A stretch of 17,275 nt of DNA from Candidatus Saccharimonadota bacterium (GTDB lineage: Bacteria; Patescibacteriota; Saccharimonadia; Saccharimonadales; Saccharimonadaceae): contig DODJ01000063.1 in assembly GCA_003545655.1 (NCBI GenBank), positions 1 to 17,275 on the forward strand, written 5' to 3'. Position numbers and translations under genes: made by a program. Below, in pieces: positions 13,932 to 17,275 of the stretch. The notes beneath the pieces are model-generated. The model saw only the letters and a program-made list of their open reading frames with translations, made no database searches and had not been told where the DNA came from. Each line of letters begins with the position of its first letter. The first letter of the stretch is position 1.

Positions 13932-15185
13932 TTATTTTGCGCTTGTCGCGGTTTTTTGGAATTGACGATGCACCACCGAAAAGAGAAGCGTCCCGACCAC
14001 CGCGCAAAGCGCCGCTGGCCACAGCGCAAACGGAAGTGCAGCAACAAGAAAAATACCGCCAATAACTGGGCTTCCAAGTGTCGCCGCAATAATGCCCGAC
14101 ACTCCACCAACTACCGCACCCACACCTGAATACTCGGGGAAAATAACCCCCACAAGCAACCCAAACGCTACTCCAACGTAAATCGAAGGGAATACTAAAC
14201 CACCTCTATAACCTGTAGCACTCGACCATGCAGTGGCTAGAATTTTTACCGCCATCATAAGCAGCAACGCGCCCACGCCGTAGGTTGCGGTTGTATCAAT
14301 AAGGAGCTGCGACCCTACGCTCCCACTCAGCTCTACCGTGCGTCCACCAATAAAGTACAGCCCACCTAACACTAAACCCGCAAGTGCGCCAAACCACCAC
14401 TCTTTACCCGGTATAGATAGCCTCATGAACGCATGCGAAAACACCGAAAAGCCGCGCAATAAGTACTTCAGTGTCACAGCAAATAGCGCGCTTATAAACC
14501 CGACCAGAAGTGCTATCGCGAGATCAAGGAACGTAGGATCGGAAAGTGTCGGCATAACCGATACCGCTTCGTGACCAGTGGTATGCGTGACCGCAAGCGA
14601 CGTAAGATACGAAAAAACGCCCGCCACACCTACAGCAAAAACAGCCTTCAGAGAAACTTTTTTTCGCTGCTGTCTACTTTGTTGTAGTAAAAGCAACAGC
14701 GGAATAAGAATCATACCAAGTGAATGGACAAAGGCTACCAACAAAGCACCAATACTCGCAAGTACCAAAAGCTGCTTTAAGGCCGCATAGCGTTTCTGAC
14801 GTGCTACATACGCCCCTACACCCGCAGAAAACGCCACTAGCGACGCTTCTGGACCAAGCGATGCACCAGCAAGCAAACTAGCCGCGCCAATAAGTAGGAC
14901 TACCCCCATAGACTTCAGGGTACTCGGTGCCTCGCCAATTTCATCCATCAGGGTAACATCCACCGGCACTACGCGCTTCTGCTTAAAAAGCACAAAGAGG
15001 GCAGTCAGAAGCACCCCAAATACCACCGCCACCGGAATAACCAGCCAGCGGTACTGATCAGTAGGAATAAGGTCATTCCATAGCCAGTTCGCGCCCTCTA
15101 CCCCAACAAACTCGAATATATGCAGCAGCGCCGCATTCACCACACCAATAGCAGCCACTACGAGCCAAAAGAGTACTGATCGCAT
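13932..15185 (-). CDS. ClC-family chloride channel/antiporter-like membrane protein
   Basis: 417 residues with about ten hydrophobic segments. Two ClC landmarks are visible. GASLGPEASLVAFSAGVGA (107-125) corresponds to the GxEGP region, and GYRGGLVFPSIYVGVAFG (325-342) to the conserved GGxFxPxLxxGA signature that lines the anion pathway. In classical members the gating glutamate directly precedes GP; here that position is Leu and the Glu follows the Pro (GPEA), as in a divergent bacterial COG0038 subgroup. The GSGIP motif of the first half is not recognisable in the 75-100 region. It probably conducts or exchanges small anions (chloride or fluoride class), but the ion cannot be assigned. Start ATG at 15185; no clear Shine-Dalgarno. 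It lies upstream of tRNA-Ser on the same strand with a 28-bp gap. Confidence 0.82.
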   Translation of the reverse strand: MRSVLFWLVVAAIGVVNAALLHIFEFVGVEGANWLWNDLIPTDQYRWLVIPVAVVFGVLLTALFVLFKQKRVVPVDVTLMDEIGEAPSTLKSMGVVLLIGAASLLAGASLGPEASLVAFSAGVGAYVARQKRYAALKQLLVLASIGALLVAFVHSLGMILIPLLLLLQQSRQQRKKVSLKAVFAVGVAGVFSYLTSLAVTHTTGHEAVSVMPTLSDPTFLDLAIALLVGFISALFAVTLKYLLRGFSVFSHAFMRLSIPGKEWWFGALAGLVLGGLYFIGGRTVELSGSVGSQLLIDTTATYGVGALLLMMAVKILATAWSSATGYRGGLVFPSIYVGVAFGLLVGVIFPEYSGVGAVVGGVSGIIAATLGSPVIGGIFLVAALPFALWPAALCAVVGTLLFSVVHRQFQKTATSAK

Positions 15186-15225
15186 ACCCGAAGCCTACCA
15201 TAAAAGCCGCCTCTGTAAAAGAAGC

Positions 15226-15254
15226 TGGAAAATAAAGCGGTACCGTGGTATACC
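15226..15254 (+). promoter_or_regulatory. Putative promoter of the 15279 membrane protein gene
   Basis: TGGAAA (15226-15231), a 17-bp spacer, TATACC (15249-15254) preceded by TGG (extended -10). The leader would be short and contains AAGGAG (15267-15272) 6 bases before the ATG. The element lies in the 93-bp divergent gap with the ClC gene. Confidence 0.42.
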
Positions 15255-15278
15255 AAAGGAAGAATTAAGGAGTGCATT

Positions 15279-16451
15279 ATGGCAAAGACAGTTCAAAAAA
15301 AGCCTGTTAAAAACGCGCTGGATATCTTACGAGGTATCGCCATTGGCACCCTTGGTATTGTTGGACTTATATCACTTGTAAGTTTTACAACATCTCACTG
15401 GGTAGAAAAGCAAATTCTCACCCCCGACACCTGGGCGCAAACCATGGGTGAATTACCGCAAAACGATCAAGTTGCCTCGGCAATTAGTGGCTATGTTATC
15501 AACGAGCTTTTTACCGCCACCGAACTTGAAACCACGGTGCAAAACGCTCTTCCCGACAGGGCGGCGTTTCTTGCAAAACCATTAACCCAACAACTCCAAA
15601 ATTTCCTCACCACCCAAACGAAAAATGCTATTCAAAGCACTCAGTTTCAAACCATTTGGATGACCGCAAATCGCGTTGTGGTTGAACAGCTTGTAAGTGG
15701 CGCGCGAGCCCAAGGAGCTACAGACTCTTCCGAACCGGCGCAAATCCGTATTCCCCTTGGGGCTATCCAAACTGTTGTGACAAACGCGCTGCAAAACCAG
15801 GGGATTATCTCTGAGGACGCGACATCAGGCGAGGGAATACCACTTATCGTGAATCTGAAAGCCTCTGTTGGCGCTATTCAACAACAAATTAGGGTAGTCG
15901 ATTTCCTTAACGCAACCCTTTGGCTGCTCGCGATCGTCGCCTTCCTCGGTGCGGTTGTACTTGCTAAAAACCGTCGTCGAGTGCTCATTATCCTCGCGCT
16001 ATCGGTGCTCGTTATTGCGCTGCTGCAACTTACTGGAATTCGCGCACTGCGCCCAGCACTGCTTGGGTTCTTCGCCGACGGCTCGGTAATGGGGGCGGCA
16101 GGGGTAGTATACGACACCCTTCTGGCAGGTTTCCGTGATATCGCCTTGTGGACAGTAGGTATTTCGGCTGGAGTGCTTGCGCTTCTCGGGCTTACCTCAC
16201 CACGACTTACCCGTAAAAGCAAAACGATCACAAAGTGGACCACCGCATTTAAGGCCTCGAAGTTCTGGCAAGCAATTGGCGTTGGCCGTCAATATATTAC
16301 AAACACACAGTGGTATATAGTAGGAGTCTCGGCGCTGGTTGGGCTTACCCTGGCGGCATTCTTTATACCAATAAGCTGGCAAAGCGCGACACTGACAGCG
16401 CTCACCGTAGTGCTTATTGCTGAAATTGTGCAGCTAGTTAAGGTAAAGTAG
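15279..16451 (+). CDS. Polytopic membrane protein with an N-terminal exported domain, function unknown
   Basis: 390 residues. A basic N-terminus is followed by a first membrane helix (about 16-36), then a soluble, probably extracytoplasmic region (about 40-205) rich in Gln, Thr and Asn. Five more predicted helices follow at about 210-229, 233-252, 284-305, 345-363 and 368-386, with basic cytoplasmic loops such as KNRRR. The pattern after the first helix (VEKQILTPDTWAQTMGELPQ and then repeated short hydrophobic/Asn-Gln helices) resembles uncharacterised actinobacterial integral membrane proteins that have 'DTDxWVATVAPL' there; this is memory of the family, not a search. The ATG has a strong AAGGAG. 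The gene ends just before a perfect 12-bp inverted repeat. Confidence 0.82.
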   Translation: MAKTVQKKPVKNALDILRGIAIGTLGIVGLISLVSFTTSHWVEKQILTPDTWAQTMGELPQNDQVASAISGYVINELFTATELETTVQNALPDRAAFLAKPLTQQLQNFLTTQTKNAIQSTQFQTIWMTANRVVVEQLVSGARAQGATDSSEPAQIRIPLGAIQTVVTNALQNQGIISEDATSGEGIPLIVNLKASVGAIQQQIRVVDFLNATLWLLAIVAFLGAVVLAKNRRRVLIILALSVLVIALLQLTGIRALRPALLGFFADGSVMGAAGVVYDTLLAGFRDIALWTVGISAGVLALLGLTSPRLTRKSKTITKWTTAFKASKFWQAIGVGRQYITNTQWYIVGVSALVGLTLAAFFIPISWQSATLTALTVVLIAEIVQLVKVK

Positions 16452-16461
16452 TTGAAAAAAA

Positions 16462-16499
16462 GAAATACGACCTAAGCTATACAGCAAAGGTCGTATTTC
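16462..16499. terminator. Bidirectional hairpin terminator
   Basis: A perfect 12-bp inverted repeat, GAAATACGACCT (16462-16473) and AGGTCGTATTTC (16488-16499), with a 14-nt loop. On the minus strand it is followed by CTTTTTTTC, a good U-tract, so it should stop the CdiA-like transcript. On the plus strand the tail is only moderately U-rich and should be weaker for the membrane protein gene. Confidence 0.82.
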
Positions 16500-16513
16500 A
16501 TATTCTCATTATA

Positions 16514-16903
16514 CTAAGTTCTTGTACCTAAATCAATTAACCCAGCCGCCTTACTTATGATCAATACCCTTTTCACTTTCTTAAAATCATTGAAGCGCCG
16601 CGTGATCTCGTGAATACTCTTATCTTCAGGTGTTTTTAGTCGACGTATGTCAAAAATGATATACGATGATTGTTTCAGGGCAGACCTAAATGCATGTTCG
16701 ATTGTATATTTTCCAACACCTATGGGTGATTTCATCTCCCAAGCAACGCCATCCATTATAATATCTGGACTTCTTACACCCCTTACCTGAACTGGTGGAA
16801 TAAGCTCTACATCAAAACCCTGCTCGGTCATGTATACAACCGTTGCATTTTCGTGCACCTCCAATAACACCCCATTTGGTGTTATTTTTCCTTTTGCCGC
16901 CAT
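16514..16903 (-). CDS. Stand-alone CdiA C-terminal tRNase-like (PD-(D/E)XK-type) protein
   Basis: 129 residues from the ATG at 16903. The layout matches the CdiA C-terminal tRNase-like family as I know it: LLEVHENATVVYMTEQGFDV (13-32), RSPDIIMDGVAWEMKSPIG (44-62), GKYTIEHAFRSALKQSSYII (64-83), FDIRR (84-88) and KVKRVLIISK (109-118). The central D47...E56-x-K58 fits a PD-(D/E)XK-type nuclease site, and the QS...IIFDIRR segment is typical. No signal peptide, delivery domain or repeat region is attached, so it is a cytoplasmic single-domain protein. No immunity gene lies downstream; a terminator follows at once. The longer frame reaching 17044 overlaps the deaminase gene and crosses the -10 box, so I reject it. 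It may be a domesticated nuclease or an orphan toxin; activity is inferred from motifs only. Confidence 0.7.
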   Translation of the reverse strand: MAAKGKITPNGVLLEVHENATVVYMTEQGFDVELIPPVQVRGVRSPDIIMDGVAWEMKSPIGVGKYTIEHAFRSALKQSSYIIFDIRRLKTPEDKSIHEITRRFNDFKKVKRVLIISKAAGLIDLGTRT

Positions 16904-16910
16904 TTTTATA

Positions 16911-16916
16911 ATTATA
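16911..16916 (-). promoter_or_regulatory. -10 box for a probable leaderless mRNA (CdiA-like gene)
   Basis: Minus-strand GGTATAAT, a perfect TATAAT, ends 7 bases before the ATG at 16903, with no Shine-Dalgarno between (TATAAAA). It lies in the 28-bp gap after the deaminase stop, so the gene can be expressed separately from it. Confidence 0.55.
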
Positions 16917-16931
16917 CCGAGTAAAAATGTA

Positions 16932-17275
16932 CTAATTTTTAACTTTAGGCGAAGTACTATAGTCCGCGTACGACCGAAGGTTATACTCCTCTGTATCATA
17001 TAAATCCATCCCTCCGTCGTTATACAGCGCGAAATAGCGCACACCAGATTCGAGACTTAACCGGCTGCACACCGTGCAGAAGGGGAGGCCAGCGTCGGTA
17101 AATTCGCCGTCCGTATCTATACGCATAAAGTAGAGCGTCGAGCCTATAATCTGTTTAGGGTGCGCTTGTGTGGCGCGTAGAATCGCCTGCCATTCGGCAT
17201 GCACACAACAGGTTTTATCGTACTTTGGCCGTTCCATAGTGTTCATCGTAGCATCGCACAAGCGTTGCGACTCAA
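16932..17275 (-). CDS. Cytidine/deoxycytidylate deaminase-like protein, 5' end outside window
   Basis: At least 113 residues; the frame runs to the window edge without a convincing start, so the N-terminus is missing. The zinc-dependent deaminase signature is present: CCVHAEWQAI (the His and catalytic Glu of the HAE motif) and GLPFCTVCSRLSL (the PCxxC-type cysteine pair). Between them lies a strand ending GSTLYFMRID. The C-terminal region has DLYDTEEYNLRSYADY. The CDA-like deaminase fold is clear. The substrate (dCMP, cytidine, tRNA or another amino-purine/pyrimidine) is not decided by the visible part, although my recollection is of a CPR family annotated as dCMP deaminase. It is followed 28 bp later by the CdiA-like gene on the same strand. 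Confidence 0.82.
   Translation of the reverse strand, partial: ESQRLCDATMNTMERPKYDKTCCVHAEWQAILRATQAHPKQIIGSTLYFMRIDTDGEFTDAGLPFCTVCSRLSLESGVRYFALYNDGGMDLYDTEEYNLRSYADYSTSPKVKN

Noticed and set aside
13763..14129. Overlapping frames on both strands across the tRNA-Ser gene
   Set aside because: They run through a clear tRNA, its promoter and the 3' end of the ClC gene, so they are not credible proteins.
15235..15256. GGTACC and GGTATACC palindromes upstream of the 15279 gene as an operator
   Set aside because: Short palindromes that coincide with the proposed -10; there is no second spaced copy to support a regulator site.
16904..17044. 47-residue N-terminal extension of the CdiA-like protein
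   Set aside because: It overlaps the deaminase coding region and the -10 box; conservation-type motifs begin only after the ATG at 16903.
1..17275. TGA reassigned to glycine or tryptophan
   Set aside because: All genes are full length with the standard code; no in-frame TGA is needed, and Gly and Trp positions in conserved motifs are read with standard codons.

Overview
The window looks like a core-genome segment of a reduced-genome bacterium of the Candidate Phyla Radiation, most likely a Saccharibacterium (TM7). That placement is inferred from gene content and protein style: FemAB-family aminoacyltransferases, a large membrane-anchored SGNH hydrolase, a ValRS of the CPR kind, a Pro/Thr-rich hypothetical with a conserved C-terminal domain, and very tight packing. 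No 16S gene is present to prove it. The standard code reads through every gene. No insertion sequence, phage block or CRISPR array is visible.

Layout. Bases 2-1009 (+) hold the 3' part of a MacB/FtsX-type ABC permease, which collides tail to tail with a bifunctional phosphoglucose/phosphomannose isomerase (-). A divergent promoter region then serves a Pro/Thr-rich hypothetical and a FemAB-family transferase (+). FemAB abuts a short MurE-type ligase (-), which lies directly downstream of a large secreted, membrane-anchored beta-propeller/SGNH hydrolase (-). Next come tsaD (+), a second FemAB transferase (-) and valS (+). A minus-strand block follows, reading ClC-type channel, tRNA-Ser(CGA), HIT protein, rlmH, small two-helix membrane protein. 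The right end carries a plus-strand polytopic membrane protein, a bidirectional hairpin terminator, and on the minus strand a stand-alone CdiA-tRNase-like protein behind a deaminase cut by the window edge.

Themes. (1) Cell envelope: MurE-like ligase, two FemAB transferases, SGNH hydrolase, ABC permease and the sugar-phosphate isomerase that feeds envelope sugars. (2) Translation: TsaD, ValRS, RlmH and tRNA-Ser. (3) Transport: ClC and the ABC permease.

The most informative non-coding observation is that five genes (FemAB-1, murE, tsaD, FemAB-2 and the CdiA-like gene) have a -10 box ending only 6 to 8 bases before the best ATG and no Shine-Dalgarno sequence. They are probably transcribed as leaderless mRNAs. 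Other genes (Pro-rich hypothetical, SGNH, valS, HIT, 15279 membrane protein) have a good Shine-Dalgarno. None of the 16 stop codons in the window is TGA. The strongest candidate for unusual biology is the CdiA-tRNase-like gene at 16514-16903. The MurE-like enzyme, with a shortened N-terminus and an altered substrate loop, is the next most interesting.
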